A DNA stretch of 64,000 nt from Strongylocentrotus purpuratus (GCF_000002235.5 NW_022145613.1:6368519-6432518); one strand, 5' to 3'; shown: positions 49,831-58,502, counted from the stretch's first letter. Numbers and translations are program-made. Notes: generated from the letters alone by a model not told the origin.

Positions 49831-50055
49831 ATGGGGTCGCATCATTGTCAGAATAGAGGGGTAAACCTTATGTTACCGTACCAAAATCGGGTAGTCGGCA
49901 TTTATATTGGTATGTATTCTCGCATCAGTCAATTTTTGAATCGCATCAAGCGAGCATGCACCTTCATAAGTCCGCGGACTTTATCTTTTTTGTCATTTGT
50001 GGTGGGTAGTGCGATTCGAGGAGGGTTGACAATTTATAGACGGTTTTCATCATGA
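49831..50055 (+). CDS. Small hydrophobic/basic protein (Polinton ORF)
   Basis: A 74-aa product. The centre is basic (RISQFLNRIKRA) and the C-terminal half is hydrophobic, with a glycine-containing stretch (LSFLSFVVGSAIRGGL). Its stop overlaps the ATPase start as ATGA. The function is unknown. The small size and amphipathic/hydrophobic make-up resemble minor virion proteins of this virus group, which is inference only. Confidence 0.55.
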   Translation: MGSHHCQNRGVNLMLPYQNRVVGIYIGMYSRISQFLNRIKRACTFISPRTLSFLSFVVGSAIRGGLTIYRRFSS

Positions 50056-50699
50056 GTGTAAAATTTGTTCATCCTTTTACATGCATTGTGGCAGGCCCTA
50101 CGGGGAGTGGCAAGACGGTATTTGTCAGAAAACTTTTAAAGTATAATCAGGACATGATTGAACAACCACCTCAAAAAATAATTTGGTGTTATGGCGTGTA
50201 TCAAAAAGCCTATACCGAAATGATGGCTGAAGTGCCTCACATCGAATTTATTGAAGGATTTCCATGCAATTTTGATAATGTCGTTGATCCCAATGTACGT
50301 AATTTGATCGTTGTCGATGATTTGATGTCCGAATGCACCAAAGATGCAACTATGACGACCCTATTTACACGTGGTTCACATCATCGTAATATATCGGTCA
50401 TATTTATCGTTCAGAATCTATTTCATGCGGGCAAAGAGACACGCACCATAAGTTTAAACGCTCAGTATTTGGTCATTTACAAAAATCCTAGAGACAAATC
50501 TCAAATTACCCATTTGGGACGTCAACTCTACCCAGGTCAAACGAAATATGTACAAGAGGCCTACAATGACGCTACCAAAAATCCTTACGGGTACTTGTTG
50601 ATAGATTTGAAAGCCAACACGCCAGAATCCCATAGGTTAAGAACACACGTATTTCCAAATGAGTTCACCACGGTGTACGTACCAAAAAGTATAAGGTAA
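50052..50699 (+). CDS. Genome-packaging ATPase (FtsK/HerA, A32-like)
   Basis: A 215-aa protein with Walker A GPTGSGKT (residues 15-22), Walker B LIVVDDL (about 85-91, acid pair 89-90) and a sensor-type segment SVIFIVQNLFH. This is the usual short architecture and length for Polinton packaging ATPases, which drive DNA into preformed capsids. The start ATG overlaps the stop of the preceding ORF by 4 bp. Its presence with capsid and protease genes argues for virion formation. Confidence 0.93.
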   Translation: MSVKFVHPFTCIVAGPTGSGKTVFVRKLLKYNQDMIEQPPQKIIWCYGVYQKAYTEMMAEVPHIEFIEGFPCNFDNVVDPNVRNLIVVDDLMSECTKDATMTTLFTRGSHHRNISVIFIVQNLFHAGKETRTISLNAQYLVIYKNPRDKSQITHLGRQLYPGQTKYVQEAYNDATKNPYGYLLIDLKANTPESHRLRTHVFPNEFTTVYVPKSIR

Positions 50700-50733
50700 G
50701 ATGCGATAGTACAGGACTTATCATTTGAGCATC

Positions 50734-51048
50734 ATGACCCACAGCGTGAAGACCCATTTGCCTGAACTGCGCGTCCTTCTCAAGTCCACTCCTCGGCAGA
50801 GGAAAGCTTTATTGCAGCATGCGAACAAGACATTGATTACTTGCCTGTCAGAATGCTGCGCAAATACTTTAAAAGGCAATGTACCTCTAACATCCTCTCA
50901 AAAGAAGACTTTATCGCGGCATAAAAAGTATATACGCCAAGCTGCTGACAAACGTAGCAGTCATAAAGCAAGGAGAAATACATTTGTACAAAAGGGAGGA
51001 TTTTTAGGCGCAATACTTGGCCCTGTCTTACGGCTGTTGATGGGATAA
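50734..51048 (+). CDS. Small basic protein with glycine/hydrophobic C-terminus (core/pX-like candidate)
   Basis: 104 aa from the ATG at 50734. It is rich in Lys and Arg with a Cys pair (ECCANTLKGN) and ends in QKGGFLGAILGPVLRLLMG. Proteins of this layout sit beside the packaging ATPase in many Polintons. The basic body with a GG-hydrophobic tail recalls adenovirus-type core or membrane-active peptides released by the viral protease, but homology cannot be shown here. The stop is one base before the next ATG. Confidence 0.7.
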   Translation: MTHSVKTHLPELRVLLKSTPRQRKALLQHANKTLITCLSECCANTLKGNVPLTSSQKKTLSRHKKYIRQAADKRSSHKARRNTFVQKGGFLGAILGPVLRLLMG

Positions 51049-51049
51049 C

Positions 51050-51805
51050 ATGGAGCATACAAAGAAAATGACATTGGTTCCTGAAGAAATGGCACGCGCA
51101 GTGCAGGCATCCATGGGAAGCGCTCAACCAGCACAGAGGGTGTTATCCAAATTGGACGAGAGTATTCAATCCATTCTAGGGTCAAGCGGTGTATCGGACA
51201 AAGATAAAGTGGTCCAGTATCACGAAGCTTTGCAAAAATATTTACAATTGCATAAGCATGAGGCAAACCCCACATCAATTCATCTAAGGGTCACTGAACA
51301 GCCTTCTACAGAGAGCATGGGTGGAGATGCACACCCACAGAGTGAGACGGAGCATACAGGCTCCATGAGGGAAGATGTTTTAAAGATGTTACCCGTGACA
51401 TTGAAGCACAAGGCTAAATTATTGATGGATCATATTTTCAAGCAGACAGAAGATGCCAATTGGAGGTGGAATGCTCGTGGGGAATTGGTTTTTGATGGTC
51501 GGGTCATTGATGGGTCTAACATGATTGATTTAATGTATGATGTATTGAAAGATCGTAAAATGGTCAAGCCTTTGGGTTGGCAGTATTTTTTACACGTCCT
51601 GCGAGACGTTAATGTACCAGAATCGTTGATCATGAACAAAGACAGACGTGAAACATTGCAACAAATTAAACTGAAAGGTACTCCTGCGAATAAGTCCCCA
51701 AAAGTGTTACCACAAACACCACCTATCATCACCACGAGGTCTAACCCAATGCCTCCTTCTTCCCAAAAGAAGCGAAAACCTTCTTTAAAATGGGAACGTT
51801 TTTAA
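51050..51805 (+). CDS. Conserved Polinton protein of unknown function
   Basis: 251 aa. The N-terminal half is polar and probably helical. The conserved-looking core is LKHKAKLLMDHIF, then WRWNARGELVFDGRVIDGSN and KPLGWQYFLHVLRDVNVPES, followed by a basic Pro/Ser-rich tail ending KKRKPSLKWERF. This domain recurs next to ATPase and pX-like genes in Polintons, where its role is undetermined. It is the last gene of the rightward set. A poly(A) signal lies 266 bp downstream. Confidence 0.75.
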   Translation: MEHTKKMTLVPEEMARAVQASMGSAQPAQRVLSKLDESIQSILGSSGVSDKDKVVQYHEALQKYLQLHKHEANPTSIHLRVTEQPSTESMGGDAHPQSETEHTGSMREDVLKMLPVTLKHKAKLLMDHIFKQTEDANWRWNARGELVFDGRVIDGSNMIDLMYDVLKDRKMVKPLGWQYFLHVLRDVNVPESLIMNKDRRETLQQIKLKGTPANKSPKVLPQTPPIITTRSNPMPPSSQKKRKPSLKWERF

Positions 51806-51866
51806 ACCGTTTTATTTTGCAAATATATATTATATTTCTCCTTTTGTTTTCTCTCTCCCTCTCTTA

Positions 51867-51908
<42 letters not shown>

Positions 51909-52055
51909 CTCTATCGTGCGATTCAATTTCTGCAATGTTTCTCTCATAAATACATACCGTGATTATCATGATCATTATTATTATTCAAGAACTCTGTAAC
52001 AACGCATAAAATGACAACAACAAAGACGACTGTGATTGTACGATGTAATTGAAAC

Positions 52056-52061
52056 TTTATT
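52056..52061 (-). terminator. Poly(A) signal, leftward genes
   Basis: TTTATT on the plus strand reads AATAAA on the minus strand, 356 bp beyond the protease stop. It is only 9 bp from the opposite-strand signal, so the two transcript sets would overlap at their 3' ends. Confidence 0.55.
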
Positions 52062-52070
52062 TGTAACAAT

Positions 52071-52076
52071 AATAAA
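52071..52076 (+). terminator. Poly(A) signal, rightward genes
   Basis: AATAAA, 266 bp beyond the last rightward stop codon. Confidence 0.6.
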
Positions 52077-52416
52077 AAATTGATATCAATTCTATATACG
52101 TGACAACAATGAATGTGTTACATGTTTTTTTTTTTTTTTTGTTGCCTATCTCTTGTTTGCGTGAGCTAGTGTGAAAGAAAACAAAATGAATGAATGTATG
52201 CACTTTTGATTGAAATGATAATGACATTGACACATATTCACAGATTCTAAAAAAAACAAAAACATTCTAAACACTCTACATAGCTTCTTTTTTTTTCAAC
52301 TTAATTTTTTTTTAAATTTAATTTCTTTTTTTTTTTCTTTTTTCATGCACACATCAAATTTAAAACGATCATAAAACATTTACAACAACACTATTTACAT
52401 CCATGCATGGTTGATT

Positions 52417-52935
52417 TTAATTGAATGACGTAGCAATTTGATTGAGAATGAAGGTTGGATCGTGAATGGGTGTATTGATGGTCGGAGAGTGACGTTGGAT
52501 GAATGCGTGAACCTTTTTATCATTTTCAACACGGCTTTGATTGAAGGTAGAAACGATGCTAGCCATGCTATTTCCCCTTACTCGTCGTAACAAATAATAC
52601 AAGCAATATTGTCCACACACTGCGGACCAAAAAGATTGCATCGACCTTTGGTTATAAGTCCATGCATCCGACCAGGTTTCCAAAAAGGGTTTAAAATGAC
52701 GAGAACACATGGATGGGTGCCTCCCAAATGAATCAAAAAATTCACCTCGTTTCGTTTTGGTCAAATAGATGGCTACCCAATGGCTTCCATCTTGGTCATG
52801 AGTATCAATATTGGCAATCAACGCTGCTGGATAAGTTTCAATGAAGGGTAATTGATCCGAGGGAAAAACCCCTATAAACGTGGATTTTAATTTTGAATCA
52901 GACTGCCCCACGTGTTGCAACTGTTTGGTATCCAT
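52417..52935 (-). CDS. Adenain-type cysteine protease (virion maturation protease)
   Basis: 172 aa from the ATG at 52935. Upstream in-frame codons have no ATG. Catalytic signatures of the adenovirus-protease/Ulp1 superfamily are in order: His52 in GSHWVAIYL, Asp68 in EFFDSFG, Gln100 in SMQSFWSAV and Cys107 in VCGQYCLYYLL. The length is typical. In relatives it cleaves capsid precursors after packaging. It is the last gene of the leftward set, 45 bp beyond the major capsid stop. Confidence 0.92.
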   Translation of the reverse strand: MDTKQLQHVGQSDSKLKSTFIGVFPSDQLPFIETYPAALIANIDTHDQDGSHWVAIYLTKTKRGEFFDSFGRHPSMCSRHFKPFLETWSDAWTYNQRSMQSFWSAVCGQYCLYYLLRRVRGNSMASIVSTFNQSRVENDKKVHAFIQRHSPTINTPIHDPTFILNQIATSFN

Positions 52936-52980
52936 GGTGCACTCTTTTTTCTTTTTTTTCCTCCCCACCCAAACAACCTC

Positions 52981-54309
52981 TCAACCACCAAAATCTACGA
53001 TGACGTTACGGTTTCTATCAATTTCGATCACGCTTTCATATTCTGCATAGACCAACACATTCACAGTTTCTGGAAGAGCACTCGCAAATTGCAACTCTAG
53101 TCGAACATTCCCGTGTTTACGCAAGTTAAAACAATCGCCCGTGGAAAGATCGGGTGTCATGTCAAACGCATAGAGCGTGTACCCTTTGTTATAATCGTTT
53201 CTGGTAATCTGATTTCCCTTGTCATGAAACATGGAGTTGATGCCCGAGAAGAGTGTCTGGTAGGCCAAGATGTAATTGGGGTCAGGTGCTGAAAAGTTGG
53301 GGCGGATGGGTTTCCATGGAATTTGCTCCGAGTCTGCGTAGAGGGCCAAGAAGTTCAAATCGTAATGATGAAAGTTGAAAGGATTTTTGGAGTAGTCTCC
53401 GTTGAAGGCCGTGTTGCTGACGCATCCAATCACAAGCCGTTTGGGCAGTTGTCCCAGGATAAGGCTTTCTCTGGTAAAAGACAGGTTCCCTCGTGGTATT
53501 GAAAAGGTTTTGACCTCGCCTCGCCGGATGGGATACTTGGCCGTTTGTGTTTCCAACGTCTTGGCATGGAGAAGGGCTGCCTCTGGGCTCAGTTTGACTC
53601 TTCTCACGTGTAGCGAGGCGCTGGTGATGAGGACTTTGTAATTGGCGTTCTCGACCGATGACATCAGACTGAAGCTATTCTTGCTGCGATTGAGTTTAAG
53701 TTTGATATCCACGCCTCCCAGGAGCAGTCTATCCTGAAACACCATGTCGAGATGAAGAACGCCTACCATGTCCACAATATTGCTCCCTTTGATGAAACGA
53801 TGCCTTTCTTTCAGACCCATGTTACCATCATCGTTGCGTAGGGGGTTCCCATCGTCCATGTGACCGGCCGTGTCCTTGTAAAATAGAGCGGACGAGAGCT
53901 GAGATTCTTTGGCTTCAGCCCCGTACGTGAGCAGCGTTTCCAGGGCTGCCCTGTAGGCATAGGTGTTTGTCGATGGGGTGATGAGTCTATCATTCAGCAT
54001 CAAGTCCACATCACTAAACAGGGAGTGTAAGAACATGTTAGTAGGGCCAACCTGGGCATCGTCGGCCAACGGTGTGCCGTCTCCATTGACGACTTTTGCT
54101 TGGAGATGGATTAGACTTTGTGAGAGGTCCGTGTACTCCTCCGTGGATCCTTGTAGGTGAAATTGGATGGGGGCCGTGTCGGAAATATTTGTGAGTGGGA
54201 AAAATTCAACCCATTTCCCCTTTTCCACCGTCGTTTGGGTCGGAGGAATGCTGAACAAATCAATTTCAGATTTTGAGCATTCGCACGACAACTGATGTAT
54301 TCTCTCCAT
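52981..54309 (-). CDS. Major capsid protein (double jelly-roll, hexon-like)
   Basis: 442 aa, within the size range of Polinton capsid proteins. Recognisable conserved parts are the N-terminal TTVEKGKWVEFFPLTNIS, the FLHSLFSDVDLMLND strand region, the central INS-type segment DIKLKLNRSKNSF, and the highly typical NTAFNGDYSKNPFNFHHYDL followed by LYADSEQIPWKP. A C-terminal strand pair (VRLELQFASALPETVNVLVY) closes the second barrel. It would form the trimeric capsomers. It lies between the small basic protein and the protease. Confidence 0.93.
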   Translation of the reverse strand: MERIHQLSCECSKSEIDLFSIPPTQTTVEKGKWVEFFPLTNISDTAPIQFHLQGSTEEYTDLSQSLIHLQAKVVNGDGTPLADDAQVGPTNMFLHSLFSDVDLMLNDRLITPSTNTYAYRAALETLLTYGAEAKESQLSSALFYKDTAGHMDDGNPLRNDDGNMGLKERHRFIKGSNIVDMVGVLHLDMVFQDRLLLGGVDIKLKLNRSKNSFSLMSSVENANYKVLITSASLHVRRVKLSPEAALLHAKTLETQTAKYPIRRGEVKTFSIPRGNLSFTRESLILGQLPKRLVIGCVSNTAFNGDYSKNPFNFHHYDLNFLALYADSEQIPWKPIRPNFSAPDPNYILAYQTLFSGINSMFHDKGNQITRNDYNKGYTLYAFDMTPDLSTGDCFNLRKHGNVRLELQFASALPETVNVLVYAEYESVIEIDRNRNVIVDFGG

Positions 54310-54320
54310 TTTTGTAGGGT

Positions 54321-54683
54321 CTACCGTTCAAAGATGTCCGAAGTTCTCCGTCTCTTGGCATTTGACACACTGACGGGATTCTTCTTGGCACGCTTCCTTT
54401 TACCCCTTTTTTTTATTTTGCCCGAGGGTTTGGAGGCAAATTGCTGACCTAACCTTTTGAGATTGGACGTCGTGGCTGATGCCAGAGATTCTCCATTGGC
54501 AACGTCACGCATCACATTCATGCCTGTCTGCAAGGCTTTCTTGCCGAGTATTTTTCCTCCCGATTTAACGAGGGGGATGGCTGAACGGAGAAGCCCTTTC
54601 AACATACTGCCCAAACCGTAACCCCTTTGCATCCGAGCTCCTCTAAAGATGGGTAAACCTCCACCCCTTCCTCCGTACTCCAT
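54321..54683 (-). CDS. Small Gly-rich/basic virion-type protein
   Basis: 120 aa. The N-terminal part is Gly- and Arg-rich with a GYGLGSMLKGLLRSAIPLV segment, the middle is an amphipathic helix (KKALQTGMNVMRDVANG), and the C-terminus is strongly basic (KIKKRGKRKRAKK and KRRR). Proteins of this type are encoded beside penton and capsid in adintovirus-like elements and are thought to be minor core or membrane-lytic virion components. The exact adenovirus counterpart is uncertain. Its stop is 11 bp before the capsid ATG. Confidence 0.8.
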   Translation of the reverse strand: MEYGGRGGGLPIFRGARMQRGYGLGSMLKGLLRSAIPLVKSGGKILGKKALQTGMNVMRDVANGESLASATTSNLKRLGQQFASKPSGKIKKRGKRKRAKKNPVSVSNAKRRRTSDIFER

Positions 54684-54740
54684 GATTTTTTTTCCTTTAT
54701 TTTTTTTCCTTTTTTTTTTTCTTCAATTTTCAATTTTATT

Positions 54741-55499
54741 TTAAAAGCCAAACGTGGGTCTCCGAAGGGAACGAAAATGTAGTTTCAGTACGACCTTCCC
54801 GTTTTGAAATGGCACCTTGTCTCCAAAGTCACTCCTTATATCTATGTGTATGCTATCGATGTATTTGCGCTTGACAGGGATATAATGGGGACTTTGATAA
54901 GTACGCTCGACGACCTCGCCAGCACGTTGGTGATCCACCGCTACGATCCTGAGCAGAGGTGCGCTGGTGTCCCCCACTCTCTGATTTTCGATAATGTCCG
55001 TGTAAACGTACATGGCAAATAAACCTCCATTGATGTCGGGGAGGAATTTAGCTTCCTGGTTGGCACGAAGTGTCCCTTCAGGGAAACCTAACAACTGCCC
55101 TAGCCCCTCGCTGAGATAAATACCGGTGTCTGGTTGTATCGTGGCCCTCACTTTTAGCGTCGATGGATTGATGGTGAAACAAGCCTTGTTTCGCAAATGG
55201 GGTGGCAAGGATTGATTGAATGCCGTGCATATGCTTAGCGCTTCTCTGTAATGTCCCTCGGGAATACGCCCCACCGTGATGACCTGATCAGTGATGGATA
55301 GACTGTATTTGTTGTTTGTAAAGTTGACGTTGGACCACGAATGAGGATAGATCACGTCCACCAAAGCCACTTCGTATTCCCCACGCAAAACCAAAGGAGT
55401 TGCTAACTTGGTAGTAAAACTGGTCAACGTGTTGTTTGGAAAATAATCGAATGAACTGTTGCTTGGCAGAGTCACGTAAACTTGGTCTTCACTCTCCAT
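54741..55499 (-). CDS. Minor capsid (penton, single jelly-roll)
   Basis: 252 aa. The N-terminus (VYVTLPSNSSFDYFPNNTL, then FTTKLATPLVLRGEYEVAL) is the hallmark of Polinton penton proteins. It is followed by beta-rich sequence and GLGQLLGFPEG, and ends in KVVLKLHFRSLRRP, with TFGF last. It is expected to occupy the five-fold vertices. It lies 23 bp after the integrase stop. Confidence 0.92.
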   Translation of the reverse strand: MESEDQVYVTLPSNSSFDYFPNNTLTSFTTKLATPLVLRGEYEVALVDVIYPHSWSNVNFTNNKYSLSITDQVITVGRIPEGHYREALSICTAFNQSLPPHLRNKACFTINPSTLKVRATIQPDTGIYLSEGLGQLLGFPEGTLRANQEAKFLPDINGGLFAMYVYTDIIENQRVGDTSAPLLRIVAVDHQRAGEVVERTYQSPHYIPVKRKYIDSIHIDIRSDFGDKVPFQNGKVVLKLHFRSLRRPTFGF

Positions 55500-55522
55500 G
55501 ATGGTACATTGAAATGGCAGAG

Positions 55523-56635
55523 TTAGAGGTCGTTGTACGATTTTTGAATATTATCGACCCAAAGATTAAACGAAGAGGGATACCCCCAAAATTTGACCAA
55601 GTATTCTTTTTTACCCTTGCGTGTTCTCCTCTTCAGTATTTTTTCAACTCTGAATACGCCCTCTTTGTCCTTGCGAACCTTTTGTAATTCTTGTTGATAA
55701 AAAGTACCTAAGACTTTCTCCCCCAGATCATCCTCTATATCGTACACGGGAACATCACGCTTCTTACGTTGACTCACGTTAAACACTTCTTGAGTCCAAT
55801 TTGGTCGGTACCCCTTTTCAAAAGTGTGCTTGGCTCTGCTGATACGAACACGGTCCCCCACTTTATACCCGGGATTTTTCTTCTGATTTTTATCCAGACC
55901 CTTTTTCATGTACAAGGTTTTCCAAATGTCACCTTCATTGGCTTTTGTCACGAGTGTGGGTTTGGTTTGGATGGAACGGTGAAAAGAGTGATTGTAGGCC
56001 CTAACAAAATCGGGAAGCACGTGGATGTATTTTGAACTATCACGATGGGTAAGGTATTTGTACATCTTTTCCTTTAATGTGCGGTTATACCGTTCAATCA
56101 CCGATGCTTTGGTGGTATTATAGGAGGTGTAGAAATAGATTCCCTTTTTCTTCAAAAAAGACTGAAATAGCCTGTTGGTGAATTCAGTCCCTTTATCCGT
56201 TTGAATATTCATGGGCTCTCGTTTTGATTCTAGTATTTTCTTGAGCGCCTTTACCAAAGTTTTTCCCTTTTTATCTTTGAGAGGAACTACCCAAGCAAAT
56301 TTCGATAACACATCGATGCATGTCAAAAGGTACTTGTACCCCAAATTGTATCGTGATAAAGAAGACATATCCACCAAATCAAGTTGCCATAATTCATCCA
56401 TCGCATACGCCATCACTCGACTCTTTGTAAACTTTCTTCGAACGGGGTAATGTAAAGTATAAGTCTCATTGCCCGCCAACCACTCTCGTACTTGTTTACG
56501 TGTCAGGTTATACACCCCATCCTTTTTCACATAACGATATAACTTTTCAACTCCTCCAAACCCCGCCTCATTCTCAGGATCTCCATAAATCTTTTTCAAG
56601 TACTCGTCCATCCTCACTTTCTCACCAATGACCAT
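55523..56635 (-). CDS. Retroviral-type integrase with chromo-like C-terminus
   Basis: 370 aa from the ATG at 56635; the frame is open a further 11 codons upstream but without ATG. An N-terminal helical domain (GFGGVEKLYRYVK, LTRKQVREWL) precedes the RNase-H-fold core, with catalytic Asp86 (LWQLDLVDM), Asp147 (IQTDKGTEF) and Glu181 (SVIERYNRTLKEK). The D-E gap is 33 residues. An SH3-like segment (YKVGDRVRISR) and a chromo-like module (FRVEKILKRR, KKEYLVKFWGYP) end the protein. It inserts the element and makes the 6-bp duplication. The chromo-like tail may steer target choice. Confidence 0.95.
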   Translation of the reverse strand: MVIGEKVRMDEYLKKIYGDPENEAGFGGVEKLYRYVKKDGVYNLTRKQVREWLAGNETYTLHYPVRRKFTKSRVMAYAMDELWQLDLVDMSSLSRYNLGYKYLLTCIDVLSKFAWVVPLKDKKGKTLVKALKKILESKREPMNIQTDKGTEFTNRLFQSFLKKKGIYFYTSYNTTKASVIERYNRTLKEKMYKYLTHRDSSKYIHVLPDFVRAYNHSFHRSIQTKPTLVTKANEGDIWKTLYMKKGLDKNQKKNPGYKVGDRVRISRAKHTFEKGYRPNWTQEVFNVSQRKKRDVPVYDIEDDLGEKVLGTFYQQELQKVRKDKEGVFRVEKILKRRTRKGKKEYLVKFWGYPSSFNLWVDNIQKSYNDL

Positions 56636-56904
56636 TCCAGAACCAACATCAATCTCAAAAATGATCAATCATCCCATTTTCCATCACTTATAACTATAAA
56701 ACAACTGGAAAAAAAATAAACACACAAGGTCAGAATAATTCTTTTCAGTTTAACGCAAACAATGTATTTAACATTAAACCAACATAAATAACCAAAACAG
56801 AAAAATGACAAAATAAAATCATGAAAGAAATAAATCGGTACTGTGTTTGGATAGGTATTATCAAATAAAGAGTCCAGAGGCATAGTGCCTAAGCCATATT
56901 CACA

Positions 56905-57572
56905 TTACTGCTTCATCATCTTTGTTTTTATAAATTCCCGTACGTCGTTGTTTTGAAAGTCAAAGTGGAAGAATTCGACCGCCTCGGCCAAGGCTTCGTC
57001 CATTTCATCGTCGAACATGATGGATGTGTTGTAGACGGACGGTAAAAAATCCAAAAATTCTTTTTCGTTGAGGCGGTTGATGGCCCCGATGAAGTGTGTG
57101 TCCACCTTCTCGTGCCATTCCTGATACAGGCAATCCAGGTGGGCTTCCTGCCCTGGCTGGTCGTCCTGACATCCCTGGCATCCCTCGACAACCAGGGTAT
57201 GAATCCTTGCTGATAATGCCTTCACAGCCATCAGGACTGGAGCCACAGGCAGTTGGTCGCTGATATCCCTCCTCTGAGATGGCTGCACCACCGAGATGAT
57301 CTCTCCTTCTTCCACAGCCTCCTCCTCCTCCTCATCGCCTGAAATAAAGATGACGTCGTCGTCATCAAACCTGAGGACTTTCTTAATGGTGTCCATGCCT
57401 GCATGATTTGGTCTTTCCAGCTCTCTTCTTGGTGCCCAGCAGCTCGGGGATGGTGCTGTCACGCTAGGTGTAGGCTCGAAGGGGCATGTGTTTTCCAACT
57501 CTTGCTCCAGTTGAAAGATGGCGTCCTAAGGTGCGGGTGAGAGAGCAAGCGTACAAAAAGTGCCAATATGTA

Positions 57573-57629
<57 letters not shown>

Positions 57630-58435
57630 CTTTTTCTTTTTTTTTTAATAATTATTATTATTCTTTAAATTTTTGTTGAGAATGAAAATGAAAAGCAAAA
57701 CTAGTCTTTGTCTTCCTTGATTTTGGCACGGACTGCATCGCTGATGCTCATGATGGATTTTGTCATGTGCCACCAATTGTCTGCCGTGAGATTGATTCCC
57801 CTGATTCCCGGTAACATCCTATTTGGAGTATTTCGACTCTTTTTGTCCTTGTAATATTCCCGAATAGCAACGTATGTGACACCCCTGTATTTTTTTACCA
57901 CCGCATAACGTTGCCCACCCAAATGAAATGGTTCTGACCCCGATTCAAATTCAAACAATTCAAAATTTTCTTCATGACTATGATGACAACCTGCCTCTTC
58001 ACGCACCTTGTATGTATTTTCTTTACCCTCGCCGTTTAGATCCTATTGTGAATAAAAGACAAAAATGAGTATCATTATGCATGCTACCACGATGTAAGAC
58101 CTTCATGCAACCCTCCCATCCACTCACCCGTCATGCATTCAATGTAGCTATACATATATACTAATATATTTATTCAAAATACTTAGATAAATAAATAAAT
58201 AAATAAACCATACGGCAAAAGCACATACCTTCATAGCCAAGATGTGTCCCGGTAGGCCTTCTGGCGTCAGTGGTGGTGGTGGGGATGCTGCCGCAGCTCT
58301 AGCGTTGTATGAGGGCCTAGTTAAAGCGGCAAAGTCATTGGCTGGTACTCTCTTCGTAGGTGGAGTATTGAGCATGTTGAATGATGATACTGGGGTGGAA
58401 GTCATTACTCCAAAGGTTGAGGTAGTGGCGGCCAT
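56905..58435 (-). CDS. Acidic early-region protein (exon 1 joined to exon 3)
   Basis: Predicted splice form: exon 1 (58435-58229) ending AAG|GTATGT, joined in phase 0 to exon 3 (57525-56905) after CGCACCTTAG. This gives about 275 aa. Exon 3 has no convincing ATG at its head, so a spliced leader is needed or translation starts at an internal Met. It contains a strongly acidic patch after DDDDVIFISGDEEEEE, which fits a SUMO-interaction motif (VIFI followed by acids), a CQGC pair, DCLYQEW and an acidic helical C-terminus (MFDDEMDEALAEAVEFFHF). No known domain is recognised. Its place at the promoter-proximal right end suggests an early regulatory or host-interaction role. Confidence 0.6.
57565..57650. 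repeat. (TA)n and poly-T tract in the right-end intron
   Basis: (TA)n followed by about 50 T. It lies between exon 2 and exon 3 on the minus strand. Such homopolymers are prone to assembly error, but no frame crosses it. Confidence 0.9.
57701..58435 (-). CDS. PC4/SUB1-like ssDNA-binding protein (exon 1 joined to exon 2)
   Basis: Exon 1 (58435-58229, 69 aa, Pro/Ala/Ser/Thr-rich) begins 2 bp inside the TIR edge and ends in phase 0. Exon 2 (58042-57701) follows TTATTCACAATAG and adds 113 aa, total 182 aa. Residues about 108-173 have the PC4 coactivator pattern: FHLGGQRYAVVKKYRGVTYV, AIREYYKD, GIRGINLTADNWW and SISDAVRAK. In cells this fold binds single-stranded DNA and aids transcription and replication. 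Here it could coat the displaced strand during protein-primed replication or act in transcription. It shares exon 1 with the acidic protein by alternative splicing. Confidence 0.75.
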
Positions 58436-58496
58436 TTTGAATGATGTTGTCTTAGCGCTGATGTCTATGATACAAAATGAGGCGAATCCTCCGACG

Positions 58497-58502
58497 TTTA
58501 TA
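58497..58502 (-). promoter_or_regulatory. TATA box of the right-end promoter
   Basis: TTTATA on the plus strand (TATAAA on minus), 62 bp upstream of the exon 1 ATG, in the same TIR position as the left-end TATA box. Confidence 0.65.

Larger units (their letters stand above)
51806..52416. other. Convergent intergenic region of the Polinton
   Basis: Non-coding, very AT-rich, with a (CT)n run at about 51870-51905 and poly-T runs. It holds facing poly(A) signals at 52056-52076 where the two transcription directions meet. Confidence 0.8.
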
